Assembly (NCBI GenBank): GCA_947628665.1
Contig: CANRAU010000001.1
Location: 62,001 to 126,000, forward strand
DNA from: an uncultured Clostridia bacterium
GTDB lineage: Bacteria > Bacillota > Clostridia > Oscillospirales > Acutalibacteraceae
Direction: 5' to 3'
Length of the DNA: 64,000 nucleotides
A program made the translations under genes and the position numbers. The notes below the pieces were generated by a model. That model saw only the letters and a list, made by a program, of their open reading frames with translations. It ran no database searches and had not been told where the DNA came from. Numbering within the stretch: position 1 is the stretch's first letter; each line of letters opens with the position of its first letter. Positions 39,595 through 48,481 of the stretch are shown here, piece by piece.

Positions 39595-39642
39595 CTATTT
39601 TTACCGTAAAAATAGTATAATACATATCTAAAATTCTGTCAA
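39595..39642 (-). promoter_or_regulatory. Ligase promoter overlapped by a perfect palindrome
   Basis: On the minus strand TTGACA (39637-39642), 17-base spacer and TATACT (39614-39619). A 21-base perfect palindrome at 39595-39615, with arms CTATTTTTAC and GTAAAAATAG around one base, overlaps the -10 and covers the start region. A half-like CTATTTTTCG lies at 39577-39586. Likely an operator for an unknown repressor. Confidence 0.75.
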
Positions 39643-39795
39643 TCTCTTGCGCATGCCGGCAAAGCGGAAACGCCGTCGCAGAGGGCGTTTGCAGGCTTTA
39701 TGATCGACCGTTGGCAAAGTTGCAATTTTATACGGTTTGCGTGAAAGAAGTAAAAAATTTTTTATATACAGTACCCGCGCAAAAGCGGGATCAGG

Positions 39796-40227
39796 TCACG
39801 GCTCGACGGGGGCGTTTTTCAATCTCTTTGTAAAAATAATCTCTAAATCGTCACAGAACGGGAAAAAGCCGCCGGCGTCCCGATACCCAAGTTTTCTGTA
39901 AAAATGCTGTGCGCACTCGTGGGACTGGGATGAAGTCATCACTTTATCGTAGCCGAGCCTTGCCATTTCACTTTCCCAAAATTGAACCATCTGCGTGCCA
40001 TAGCCTTTACCGCGGTACGCTTCCAAAAAATACAGCATATTCATAAACGGGATCTCGTCCCAAAACAGGTTGTATCGCAACCAACCTACAAATGCCCCGT
40101 CAACAAACATAATGATCTCATGTCTATTGCGGATGGAATCCTCCCAAATATTTTCTTGAATATGACTGTCCTTACTGTGCAATAACGCTTTATCCGCCAT
40201 CGTCGCATATCTGATTTCCGTCATCAT
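39796..40227 (-). CDS. GNAT-family N-acetyltransferase
   Basis: A 143-residue GNAT protein. The acetyl-CoA pyrophosphate loop is RGKGYGTQMV, and HECAQHFYRKLGYRD is the fourth motif. The start codon overlaps the stop of the DUF4037 gene, so it is the last gene of a three-gene operon (DinB-like, DUF4037, GNAT). Substrate unknown. Base composition is more AT-rich than the housekeeping genes on either side. Confidence 0.85.
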   Translation of the reverse strand: MMTEIRYATMADKALLHSKDSHIQENIWEDSIRNRHEIIMFVDGAFVGWLRYNLFWDEIPFMNMLYFLEAYRGKGYGTQMVQFWESEMARLGYDKVMTSSQSHECAQHFYRKLGYRDAGGFFPFCDDLEIIFTKRLKNAPVEP

Positions 40228-41315
40228 GAAACCCCGTAAACATTTTTAATTTGTTGGTAGTAGGCTTTCTCGTCCGAAAAATCGGATAATCCGCCGAGCT
40301 GACTCCATGTGCCGATCAACGGAATATTTTCAAATTCCGTCCCATTCAACTTTGCAGCTGTTGCGTCAACGAGCTTTTCCGCAAAAATCACTTGAATATT
40401 TCTTCCGAAGTAGCTTTCGATCTTGCAATCCACATAATCCGTGATGGCACTTTCATTATGTAAATCCGCAACCGCTTTTTGCGCTTTTACGATATTATCC
40501 TCTCGCTCTGACAAAGAATTGGCGGATAACGCGGCGCTTATGTGCTTTTTGATATCTTCGTTAATATCGAGTGCATGAAAGGCAGTTCCGAACCATTTGC
40601 TGTAGGGCGCATACTTTTCCTTGTACAAAAAGCATAATCGTATCAATCTTTCTGCAATTCTTGCGCATATGATTTGCGAACCGATTTCATCGCCAACGTC
40701 CCCGCAGCGCCGAACAAAGGCTTGTTCACAGGCGATGATATTCCAATTCGATGCGATCAGATATATTTTCACATCTTTCGGATAGAATTTGATTTTTGAG
40801 ATTCTTTCTGTCAAATGCAAATCATCTTTAAAAAATCTGCCTGAGACGAGCGACAGCAGTCTGTGTTCCGAAAATGCCAGCCAATCCAAAGGCGTGATTT
40901 TATCAAAGTTCGATATTCCGAGCTGCTCATCTAAATAATCATCGAAGGCATAAATGAAAATCAATGGATTTACGTTGCCGCTGTTGATAAGTGCAGGGTG
41001 TTGCACGCCATTGTCATTTGGGTTGGGTTCCGTAAAATTTACGCTGAAGCCTTGATATGTATACGGGAGATTTTCGGATAAAACCTTGAAAATCTTATCT
41101 TTTTTAGAAATCTCATGTTTATCGAGAAACATATAAAAGCGCGGCCCCCACATATGATCGGTCGAGACAGGGTCGTCATAGCCCAACACATCAGAGCCGT
41201 AACCGATCAATCCGGCAGAATACTTTAAATTCGGGAAATATTGATCAATAACCGGCTCTGCACATGCGTGGAAAAAACCTTTACACAGATATAAGCCTTT
41301 CATGAATTCACTCAT
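40224..41315 (-). CDS. DUF4037 nucleotidyltransferase-like protein
   Basis: A 363-residue protein resembling the DUF4037 family. The N-terminal part has LIGYGSDVLGYDDPVSTDH followed by WGPRFYMFL, a nucleotidyltransferase-like GS...D pattern in which Asp and Ser residues would hold metal and nucleotide. The rest is helical with several His and Asp residues. The ATG at 41315 follows GGTGATAAAG; an upstream GTG at 41324 lacks a site. Function of DUF4037 is not established. It may be an aminoglycoside-type nucleotidyltransferase relative. Confidence 0.75.
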   Translation of the reverse strand: MSEFMKGLYLCKGFFHACAEPVIDQYFPNLKYSAGLIGYGSDVLGYDDPVSTDHMWGPRFYMFLDKHEISKKDKIFKVLSENLPYTYQGFSVNFTEPNPNDNGVQHPALINSGNVNPLIFIYAFDDYLDEQLGISNFDKITPLDWLAFSEHRLLSLVSGRFFKDDLHLTERISKIKFYPKDVKIYLIASNWNIIACEQAFVRRCGDVGDEIGSQIICARIAERLIRLCFLYKEKYAPYSKWFGTAFHALDINEDIKKHISAALSANSLSEREDNIVKAQKAVADLHNESAITDYVDCKIESYFGRNIQVIFAEKLVDATAAKLNGTEFENIPLIGTWSQLGGLSDFSDEKAYYQQIKNVYGVS

Positions 41316-41333
41316 CTTTATCACCGTGATCGT

Positions 41334-41849
41334 TTATTCTTCAAACAAACCGTGCGTATCATCCGTTTTTCTTGCTGAAACATAAGGCCATTCGCCTGTA
41401 TTTTCAATCGTTATGGCATTGACGTTACCGAGATGAAATCCGACGTGCATAAACTGCCCCAAAATACATTCAAATCGTGATTTTTGATCGCAATTATCGA
41501 CAACTTCGTTTAACTGATCTTCCGTTAAGGATTCAAGATAATCCGTTGTTTTGAATCGAATCCGTTCAAAATATTGCAATAAATCATTTTGCGTAACAAC
41601 CACATTTGATTGTATATCCAGCGAATGTAAATCTACACAGTGGAAATCTGCACCCACGAAATTTTGAGGTGTGCAGCACCAATAATCAAACCAATACATA
41701 GCATGATAGATATGCTTCCACAGCGGCTGATTATATAGCATTCGGTTTAAATCACAAGTCAATAGGACGCGGCGAAAATTATCCATCAACCCGTATGTCC
41801 TATCTCTTATCACCGTTAAAAGGTCGGTTCGATTCGTTTTGCCTTCCAT
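41334..41849 (-). CDS. DinB-like protein
   Basis: A 171-residue four-helix protein resembling the DinB/YfiT superfamily. Metal-type histidines are in WKHIYHAMYWFDYW and GQFMHVGFHLG, spaced as in the family. DinB members are often thiol transferases or stress proteins, but function here is unknown. ATG at 41849 follows AGAAGGGAAGCAATCT. It heads the three-gene operon with the DUF4037 and GNAT genes. Confidence 0.7.
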   Translation of the reverse strand: MEGKTNRTDLLTVIRDRTYGLMDNFRRVLLTCDLNRMLYNQPLWKHIYHAMYWFDYWCCTPQNFVGADFHCVDLHSLDIQSNVVVTQNDLLQYFERIRFKTTDYLESLTEDQLNEVVDNCDQKSRFECILGQFMHVGFHLGNVNAITIENTGEWPYVSARKTDDTHGLFEE

Positions 41850-41968
41850 AGATTGCTTCCCTTCTGATTCGTTCAAAATATATTTTCATCTTCTTTTTCT
41901 TGTATCTTACCGCAAATAATACATATAAAATTAATCCTTACAGTCTACACACTTATTGGGTTACTATA

Positions 41969-41997
41969 TTGAAACAAATTATTTAATATGATATAAT
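41969..41997 (+). promoter_or_regulatory. Promoter of darT-darG
   Basis: TTGAAA (41969-41974), 17-base spacer, TATAAT (41992-41997), 33 bases before the darT ATG, in very AT-rich sequence. Confidence 0.8.
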
Positions 41998-42030
41998 AAA
42001 TATGGAAAGGATATGGAAAGGAGGGGAGGT

Positions 42031-42651
42031 ATGCCTATCTTAAATTCTGAATTATATTATATGAAAACGGGGAAATCCTATTTTTATAATATTATGCCAA
42101 TTAACAATATTCGATCTGTTATCAGTAAGGGATTATTATGTTATGACTCTGTTCGTAATATAAATCACGATTCCGTTGCATCGAGCAGTGTGCAGGCACG
42201 CAGAGAAAATGTTATCATTCCGGGTGGATTAAAATTGCACCAGTATGTAAATTTGTATTTTACATACCATAATCCGATGTTATATTTAAGGAAAGATAAA
42301 GCTGAGGATTTGTGTATTTTGAAAGTTTCAAAAGAAGTATTAGATATTGATGGCTGTGTAGTTTCAGATAGAAATGCTGCAACAAACGTGGTGAGATTTT
42401 ATGCTCCGTCGGACGGAATAGAAAAAATTGACTTTAATAAAGTGTTTGATAAATTCTGGACACATCCCGACAACCTTTATGAACAGCAAAATCATAAAGC
42501 TATAAAATGTGCAGAAGTATTAGTTCCGCAAAAAATTGACTATAGTTATGTTGTCGGCTCGTATGTCTATAGCGAAGATTCGAGAGACCAAATGATAAGG
42601 CTTGGTTTTAATAAAACGATTCAAATAGAACCCGAGCATTTTTTTAGATAA
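42031..42651 (+). CDS. darT: DarT, DNA thymidine ADP-ribosyltransferase toxin
   Basis: A 206-residue DarT (DUF4433) protein. Family members move ADP-ribose from NAD+ to thymidine in single-stranded DNA, which blocks replication. Visible family parts are YFYNIMPINNIRSVISKGLL at the N-terminus, NLYFTYHNPM, a SDRNAATN stretch and the region around AEVLVP with Glu162, placed where the catalytic glutamate of DarT lies. The ATG at 42031 follows GGAGGGGAGGT. DarG follows after 13 bases. Usual family length is about 200-220 residues, so it appears intact. Codons are far richer in A and T than in the housekeeping genes, a sign of transfer. Confidence 0.92.
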   Translation: MPILNSELYYMKTGKSYFYNIMPINNIRSVISKGLLCYDSVRNINHDSVASSSVQARRENVIIPGGLKLHQYVNLYFTYHNPMLYLRKDKAEDLCILKVSKEVLDIDGCVVSDRNAATNVVRFYAPSDGIEKIDFNKVFDKFWTHPDNLYEQQNHKAIKCAEVLVPQKIDYSYVVGSYVYSEDSRDQMIRLGFNKTIQIEPEHFFR

Positions 42652-42664
42652 GGAGCGTGATATC

Positions 42665-43768
42665 ATGATTATTAAAATTGGTGATATCTTTAACTCGAAT
42701 TGTCAAACCATAGTTAATACGGTAAACTGTGTTGGCGTTATGGGAAAAGGAATTGCTTTAGAATTCAAGAATCGTTATCCAAAAATGTTTAAAGAGTATT
42801 CGGAAATGTGCAAGCAAGGTGAATTGAAACCCGGAAAACCATATTTCTATCAAGATTTGCTTGGAATATCTATATTGATTTTCCCGACCAAAGATCATTG
42901 GCGTTCTCCATCGAAATTATCATATATTATTTCCGGCTTGGATTGGTTCAGAGAAAATTATACAAAATATAATGTAACATCTATTGCTTTTCCACCATTA
43001 GGGTGCGGAAACGGAGGCTTAACTTGGGATATAGTTGGTCCGGTTATGTATTCGAAGCTAAAAGATTTGCCTATTGATATAGAAATTTATGCTCCGTATG
43101 GTACTGATTCAAGTAAACTTACCGAAAAATATTTGATGGAACATGGCTACAATAATCCCGAAGATATTATTGGAAATCAATCTGTTCATTTTGATAAAAA
43201 TTGGTTATTAATTATTTATACAGTACAGCAACTTAATAATGATAAATATTCTTTAAGTGTAGGCAGAACGATTTTCCAAAAAATTTGTTATATACTCACA
43301 CGGGCAGGTGTAAAAACAGGTTTCCATTTTGTTGAAGGCAGTTATGGTCCTTACACCAAAGAAATAAAGAACGTCATTACAGTATTGTCCAATGCAAATT
43401 ATATGACTGAAAAAAAATTAGGGCGTATGGTTGAGACCGTAGTTTCGCCCTCCTTTCAATTAAACTTTGATGACTATACAGAAGAAGATTTGAGAAATAC
43501 CGAACACGCTATTGATTTGCTGAGTAGGGTAAAAAGCACGGATCATGCTGAAATGATAGCAACCGTATTGTTTTCATACGATGAATTAAAAAAGGACAAT
43601 TTGGCTGTTACAGATGAAGATATAATTCATCATGTAATAAAATGGAAGCCGCGCTGGAAAAATGAAAAGCTCGACAGCATAAAAAATACTATATTAGATC
43701 TTTCAATTTTGGGCTGGATGAATCCAATTCCAAAAGTTTTATCTATGGATGAAGATGATTTGTATTAA
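42665..43768 (+). CDS. darG: DarG, macrodomain DNA ADP-ribosylglycohydrolase antitoxin
   Basis: A 367-residue DarG. Residues 1 to about 155 form a macrodomain: NTVNCVGVMGKGIAL, with Asn21 in the ADP-ribose site, FPTKDHWR with Lys76, and PPLGCGNGGL. This domain removes ADP-ribose from DNA and reverses DarT. The C-terminal part (about 170-360) contains FQKICYILTRAG and GSYGPYTKEI, like the winged-helix/Panacea-type partners that bind toxins, and probably blocks DarT directly. ATG at 42665 has AAGGAGCGTGATATC. Same AT-rich character as darT. Confidence 0.93.
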   Translation: MIIKIGDIFNSNCQTIVNTVNCVGVMGKGIALEFKNRYPKMFKEYSEMCKQGELKPGKPYFYQDLLGISILIFPTKDHWRSPSKLSYIISGLDWFRENYTKYNVTSIAFPPLGCGNGGLTWDIVGPVMYSKLKDLPIDIEIYAPYGTDSSKLTEKYLMEHGYNNPEDIIGNQSVHFDKNWLLIIYTVQQLNNDKYSLSVGRTIFQKICYILTRAGVKTGFHFVEGSYGPYTKEIKNVITVLSNANYMTEKKLGRMVETVVSPSFQLNFDDYTEEDLRNTEHAIDLLSRVKSTDHAEMIATVLFSYDELKKDNLAVTDEDIIHHVIKWKPRWKNEKLDSIKNTILDLSILGWMNPIPKVLSMDEDDLY

Positions 43769-43942
43769 AGCGATTAAATGCTACTTTTAGACTAATATCT
43801 ATTGATTGTTTTGTATCTTTTGTGTAACACTATTTTATGGAAAAATATCGGTTAGTATCATATGAATAAGGCCGGCATCAAAATCGGATAGAGCCAATTC
43901 AATATGAAACAAACAAATTAATTAGCGCGTAAAATCGGAGTT

Positions 43943-43988
43943 AACCACCCTTGAAAAGTTTGTGAGCGCACAGCTTTCGAGGGTGGTT
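43943..43988. terminator. Hairpin at the island edge
   Basis: AACCACCCT and AGGGTGGTT form a 9-base-pair stem with a 28-base loop, followed by ATATAT. It lies between the ends of darG and the MFS gene, and may serve both. Confidence 0.5.
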
Positions 43989-43993
43989 ATATA

Positions 43994-45181
43994 TTATTGG
44001 TGGTATGCTTTTGCAGTGCGGACTCTTTTTCGCAGCGCCAGCGTCGAAAGGAGCATAATCAGATACCCTGCCAGCAGATAGAGCGGGAAAAAGGCAATGC
44101 CGAAGCGTTCGACAACAAATCCGAAGAGCAGCGGGGAGAACAGAACGGCTATATAGGCGAAGCCCATTTGTGTGCCGATGACCGCCTGCGAAATCTTTTC
44201 GTCAAAATATTGCACGGTAAGCTGCGTCATGTTCGGGAAAAACGGCCCGTTGCCGAAGCCGACCAAAAACAGGCCGATCACCGCCGCAACCGTATTTTGG
44301 GATGCGGACAACAGCACGATCGCAAGACCCGTACACGCCTGACCTATGTAAATCACCGTTTCGCAGGACATCTTTTTTACGGCGAACCCCGAAAGGAATC
44401 TGCCCAGCGTCATGCCCACAAAATAAAAGGTGATGACCTTTGCGCCGTAGGCGGGCGATAAGGCTTTGGCGTTTACAAGATAGGTGCTGCCCCACACAAG
44501 GCACACGGATTCTATCGCGCACGAGCCGATAAAGGTGAACCATTGCACCCGCACGGCGGGATTTTTCAGGAGAACGGAAAACGGAACTGCGGCCTTTTTC
44601 TCGGATGCCGCCGCTTGGTATTCCGCGCGGTTCGCCCGTTTCCACACGGGCAGGGACAAAAGCAGGATCAGCAATATGGCAAGCTGTATAGCAAACATGG
44701 TTCTGTAGCCTGCTCGCCACCGCATTCCGTCTTTGAGGAAAAGGGACATGATATACGGGCTTAAAGCCACCCCCACGCCGTAGGAGCAATGCAGGAAATT
44801 CATATGCGCGGCGGCGTAATTTTTGGCGACATAGTTGTTGAGCGCCACGTCAATAGACCCCGCGCCGATGCCCTGCGGTATGGCGCACAGACAAAGCCAC
44901 AGCATATTTTTGGAAAAGGAAAAGCCGAGCAGCGCAATGACGGTCAAAGCCGTACTGCACGCGGCGACAGGCGCGGTTTTGAACCGATTGACGATCCTTT
45001 CGCTCATGAAGCTGGATAGGATCGTCCCCAAAGATACGATGAGCGAAACGATGCTGACGTTGGAAACGTCCACCCCGAGTTCGGTATATATGGCCGGCCA
45101 TGCGCTGCCGAGCAGGGAGTCCGGCACGCCAAGCCCGATATAGGAGATAAAAATGACAACAAGTATGATCGTGGTCGCCAC
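43994..45181 (-). CDS. Major facilitator superfamily transporter
   Basis: A 395-residue MFS protein with about 12 membrane segments. The loop after TM2 has SERIVNRFKT. It shows the FucP/NorA-like pattern of a sugar or drug symporter rather than a named family. The start is GTG at 45181 with AAAGGAGCGGGCTTT. No adjacent enzyme hints at the substrate. Confidence 0.88.
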   Translation of the reverse strand: MATTIILVVIFISYIGLGVPDSLLGSAWPAIYTELGVDVSNVSIVSLIVSLGTILSSFMSERIVNRFKTAPVAACSTALTVIALLGFSFSKNMLWLCLCAIPQGIGAGSIDVALNNYVAKNYAAAHMNFLHCSYGVGVALSPYIMSLFLKDGMRWRAGYRTMFAIQLAILLILLLSLPVWKRANRAEYQAAASEKKAAVPFSVLLKNPAVRVQWFTFIGSCAIESVCLVWGSTYLVNAKALSPAYGAKVITFYFVGMTLGRFLSGFAVKKMSCETVIYIGQACTGLAIVLLSASQNTVAAVIGLFLVGFGNGPFFPNMTQLTVQYFDEKISQAVIGTQMGFAYIAVLFSPLLFGFVVERFGIAFFPLYLLAGYLIMLLSTLALRKRVRTAKAYHQ

Positions 45182-45592
45182 AAAGCCCGCTCCTTTCCGG
45201 ATTTGTCTGTATCATATACCATAACCGTCCAAATCTATGATTGGACATCTGTTTCGTGAGGTTATTCTACCATGTTTAGCCTTTCCATGCAAGAAAAAGC
45301 CGCGCTTTCACCGCCTTTTCACGGCTGTTGATCGGCGCAATAGTCGGATTTTGCAACGCACCGAGCGTTGCAGAACGGGCATTTGCCCGAAACTGTCGGC
45401 GGATGAACGGGGAAACGCCCGAACACGGAATCCTGTTGCCAAGCAGAGCGAAATATCGTATAATAGAGGCACGAAGTCTGGCCGAATTCTGTTGCGGCTG
45501 CGGAGGCGGATCGCCATGGCGGCATTCCAAGCGGGGGATCCCATACCGCAAAGAGCGCAATCGGGCGAAGAGGGTCGGGGCGTAAAAATTCC
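45182..45592. other. Divergent intergenic region
   Basis: Holds the start-side control region of the MFS gene and of azlC. A second possible plus-strand promoter is TTGCCA-17-TATAAT at 45437-45465. No gene is recognised. Confidence 0.4.
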
Positions 45593-45621
45593 TTGCACAG
45601 ACAGAGGGTTTTCTGTATAAT
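45593..45621 (+). promoter_or_regulatory. Promoter of azlC-azlD
   Basis: TTGCAC (45593-45598), 17-base spacer, TATAAT (45616-45621), 87 bases before the azlC start. Confidence 0.75.
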
Positions 45622-45708
45622 GAGGAAGGCTGTTTCGGCGACTCCCGCATGGGCGTCCGCAAACGGAAAGTGGAAACGCAAAAGCAAAGGCCGAAAGGAG
45701 AAGGCGAC

Positions 45709-46458
45709 GTGGAACAGACGCAAACGCAGCGCAAAAGAACCGGCATGGGCGATTTCCGAAAGGGTCTTCGCGACGGCGTGCCGATTGCGCTGGGCTATTT
45801 GTCGGTTTCCTTTACGTTCGGCATGATGGCTGCGGCGGGCGGTATGCCCACGGCGTGCGCCGTGCTGATCTCCATGACCAATTTGACCTCGGCAGGGCAG
45901 TTCGCGGGGCTGCCGTTGCTGCTTACGGGCGGCAGTTACCTTGAAATGGCGCTGACGCAGCTGGTGATCAACCTGCGCTATGCGCTGATGTCGATCTCCC
46001 TGTCGCAAAAGCTTGCAAAAAGCATCACCCTGCCCCAAAGATTGCTGATCGCTTTCGGCAATACCGATGAGATCTTCGCCGTGGCGAGCGGGCAAAAGGG
46101 CGAAGTCGGCAAAAGCTATATGTATGGGCTGATCGCACTGCCGTATATCGGCTGGTCGCTGGGGACGTTCCTCGGTGCGGCGGCGGATACCATTCTGCCG
46201 CAATCGGTTCGTACCGCTTTGGGCATGGCGATCTACGGGATGTTCCTGGCGATCCTGCTGCCTGCGGCAAAGCGTTCCAAGGCGGTTTTGGGGGTCATCG
46301 TGCTTTCGGCGGGACTGAGCTGTGCGTTCGCGTATCTTCCGTTCTTGCAGGCGGTGTCGAGCGGCTTTGTCATCATCATTTGCGCTGTCGCGGCTGCGGC
46401 GGTCGGTGCGCTGTTCGCGCCCGTACAGACAGAGGAACAGGAGGCGACCGCGACATGA
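45709..46458 (+). CDS. azlC: AzlC-family branched-chain amino acid exporter subunit
   Basis: A 249-residue polytopic membrane protein of the AzlC type, with GVPIALGYLSVSFTFGMMAA at the start, TSAGQFAGLPLL and LRYALMSISLSQ. AzlC and AzlD together export branched-chain amino acids in other bacteria. The start GTG at 45709 follows AAAGGAGAAGGCGAC. The stop overlaps azlD by four bases. Confidence 0.9.
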   Translation: MEQTQTQRKRTGMGDFRKGLRDGVPIALGYLSVSFTFGMMAAAGGMPTACAVLISMTNLTSAGQFAGLPLLLTGGSYLEMALTQLVINLRYALMSISLSQKLAKSITLPQRLLIAFGNTDEIFAVASGQKGEVGKSYMYGLIALPYIGWSLGTFLGAAADTILPQSVRTALGMAIYGMFLAILLPAAKRSKAVLGVIVLSAGLSCAFAYLPFLQAVSSGFVIIICAVAAAAVGALFAPVQTEEQEATAT

Positions 46459-46772
46459 CGACGCGCTTTTTCGGCCTGTTGGCGGTGATGGCGGGCGTGA
46501 CCTATCTCGTGCGGGCGCTGCCCATGCTGCTGTTTCGGCGAAAAATCGAAAATACTTTTATCCGCTCGTTTTTATATTACATTCCGTATGCGGTGTTGGC
46601 GGCCATGACCTTCCCCGCAGTATTTTCCTCTACGGGCGGGCTTTTGTCGGCAGTGGTCGGCGTTTGCGTCGCGCTGCTGCTCGCATTCTTTGAAAAGGGC
46701 ATGGTCACGGTGGCCGTCTGCGCCTGTGCGGCGGTTTTTGTGACCGAATGGCTCGGGACGATGCTCGGATAA
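46455..46772 (+). CDS. azlD: AzlD-family branched-chain amino acid exporter subunit
   Basis: A 105-residue protein with three to four membrane segments, AzlD type, with YLVRALPMLLFRRKIENTFIRSFLYYIPYAVLAAMTFP typical of the family (shown here as separate parts VRALPMLLF and LYYIPYAVLAAMTFP). Starts in an ATGA overlap with azlC, so the two are made together. Terminator follows 24 bases later. Confidence 0.9.
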   Translation: MTTRFFGLLAVMAGVTYLVRALPMLLFRRKIENTFIRSFLYYIPYAVLAAMTFPAVFSSTGGLLSAVVGVCVALLLAFFEKGMVTVAVCACAAVFVTEWLGTMLG

Positions 46773-46794
46773 CCTGAACAGAAAGAAAAGGAAA

Positions 46795-46824
46795 CAGGGG
46801 AGGCAAGTGAATTGCCTCCCCTGC
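46795..46824. terminator. Hairpin between azlD and glnA
   Basis: GGGGAGGCAA and TTGCCTCCCC form a ten-base-pair stem between two convergent genes; T-run is poor. Confidence 0.65.
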
Positions 46825-46873
46825 TTCACAGGAGAAAAAATGAGGGGCGATGGAAAAATACGGGACGACCGAA

Positions 46874-48196
46874 TCAATATTTGTTCAGATAACGGTCGAT
46901 CTCCCAACCGCTGACCTTGGTGCGGTAGTCGTCCCACTCGTGCAGCTTGCCCTCGAGATATTTCTCGAAAACATGCTCGCCGAGCGCTTCTTTGATAAAG
47001 GGGTCTTTCTCGAATTCCACAAGCGCTTCCTCCAAAGAACCGGGCAGGCTTTCGATGCCGTCCGCTTTGAGTTCCTCGGGGCTCATGGCGAAAATGTTCT
47101 TGGTCGTGCCTGCGGGCGGGGTCATTTTCTTTTTGATGCCGTCCAAGCCCGCCGCAAGGCAAAGCGCCATTTCGAGATACGGGTTGCAGGACGGGTCGGG
47201 GCAGCGCAATTCCACACGCGTACCCATGCCGCGCGCCGCAGGCACACGGATGAGCGCGGAACGGTTGGATGCAGACCAAGACAGGTACACAGGGGCTTCA
47301 TAGCCGGGAACGAGACGTTTGTAAGAGTTGACCAGCGGGTTGGAAACGGCGGCAATGCCCTTGACGTGCGCCAAAACGCCTGCGATAAACTGCATGGCGG
47401 TTTCGCTCAAGCCCAGCTCCGTATCGGGATCGTAGAACGCGTTTTTACCGTCCTTCATTAAGGACATATTGGTGTGCATACCCGAACCGTTGATGCCGAA
47501 AACGGGCTTGGGCATAAAGGTCGCGTGCAGACCGTGTCTGCGGGCATAGGTCTTGACAACGTGCTTAAAGGTGACGACGTTGTCCGCCGTTTTCAGCACT
47601 TCGTCAAAACGGAAATCGATCTCGTGCTGACCCTCCGCCACTTCGTGGTGCGAGGCCTCAATCTCAAAGCCCATATCTTCAAGCGCAAGGCAGATGTCGC
47701 GGCGGCACTGTTCGCCCTGATCGGACGGTCCCATGTCAAAATATCCTGCGACGTCGCCCGTCTTGGTGGTGGGGTTCCCCTCGTCGTCCAACTGGAACAG
47801 GAAGAATTCGCATTCCGGACCGACGTTAAAGGTGTAGCCCATATCGGCGGCCTCTTTGATGACCTTTTTCAGCACGTTGCGCGGGTCGCCCAAAAACGGC
47901 GTTTCCCCGTCCGCACAGTACACGTCGCAGATCAGGCGCGCGACTCTGTCCTTCCACGGCAAAACGACGAAAGAATCATAATCGGGTCTTAAATACATAT
48001 CGGATTCGTTGATGCGAACGAAGCCTTCAATCGAAGAACCGTCGAACATACACTCGTTGTCCAGCGCCTTTTCCAGCTGGCTTTCGGTGATGGCGACGTT
48101 TTTCATCTGACCGAAAATATCCGTAAACTGCAAACGGATGAATTGAATGTCCCGCTCTTTTGCGATGCGCAGGACGTCCTCTTTTGTGTAACTCAT
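46874..48196 (-). CDS. glnA: Glutamine synthetase type I
   Basis: A 440-residue type I glutamine synthetase, which makes glutamine from glutamate, ammonia and ATP. Key parts are the beta-Grasp [20 protein letters not shown], the metal-site GPECEFFLF, the substrate-loop [10 protein letters not shown] and the ATP-site [22 protein letters not shown]. Length fits the GSI-alpha group. ATG at 48196 follows GGAAAGGAGAAATTAAA; the frame reaches to 48235 but without support. The leader carries a terminator-like hairpin. Confidence 0.97.
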   Translation of the reverse strand: MSYTKEDVLRIAKERDIQFIRLQFTDIFGQMKNVAITESQLEKALDNECMFDGSSIEGFVRINESDMYLRPDYDSFVVLPWKDRVARLICDVYCADGETPFLGDPRNVLKKVIKEAADMGYTFNVGPECEFFLFQLDDEGNPTTKTGDVAGYFDMGPSDQGEQCRRDICLALEDMGFEIEASHHEVAEGQHEIDFRFDEVLKTADNVVTFKHVVKTYARRHGLHATFMPKPVFGINGSGMHTNMSLMKDGKNAFYDPDTELGLSETAMQFIAGVLAHVKGIAAVSNPLVNSYKRLVPGYEAPVYLSWSASNRSALIRVPAARGMGTRVELRCPDPSCNPYLEMALCLAAGLDGIKKKMTPPAGTTKNIFAMSPEELKADGIESLPGSLEEALVEFEKDPFIKEALGEHVFEKYLEGKLHEWDDYRTKVSGWEIDRYLNKY

Positions 48197-48216
48197 TTTA
48201 ATTTCTCCTTTCCGAA

Positions 48217-48256
48217 TAAAAAAAGGCAACGACATCTATAAAAAGACGTCGTTGCC
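48217..48256 (-). terminator. Terminator-like hairpin in the glnA leader
   Basis: On the minus strand GGCAACGACGTC pairs with GATGTCGTTGCC and is followed by TTTTTTTA, ending 20 bases before the glnA start. A consensus promoter lies directly upstream, so this sits in the glnA 5' leader and can act as an attenuator. Confidence 0.75.
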
Positions 48257-48272
48257 CTTTCACTATGCTACC

Positions 48273-48300
48273 ATTATAGCAAGGGATTCCCAAAAGTCAA
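48273..48300 (-). promoter_or_regulatory. Promoter of glnA
   Basis: On the minus strand TTGACT (48295-48300), 16-base spacer, TATAAT (48273-48278), so the leader RNA would begin only 15-20 bases before the hairpin. Confidence 0.85.
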
Positions 48301-48428
48301 CGGCATTTGCACGATTTTTCGACATTTTGTCGCATTCCACAAAAGCCAACCTGTAAATTGCCGTAATTTTTGGAAAAATCGTTGTGCGATAACAGGATTT
48401 GGCGCGTGCAATTCGGGATCGCATCCCG

Positions 48429-48434
48429 TATAAT
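48429..48434 (+). promoter_or_regulatory. -10 element of the SH3/C39 gene
   Basis: A perfect TATAAT with a poor -35. It precedes the leader frame and the SH3 gene by about 140 bases. Confidence 0.5.
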
Positions 48435-48481
48435 GAGGCTGCACGTGCATCCGACGTTTGTCGGAAAAGGAGAAACATAAC

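Noticed and set aside
45437-45465. Second promoter upstream of azlC driving a small gene
   Set aside because: The hexamers fit, but no frame or terminator follows, so I only note it.
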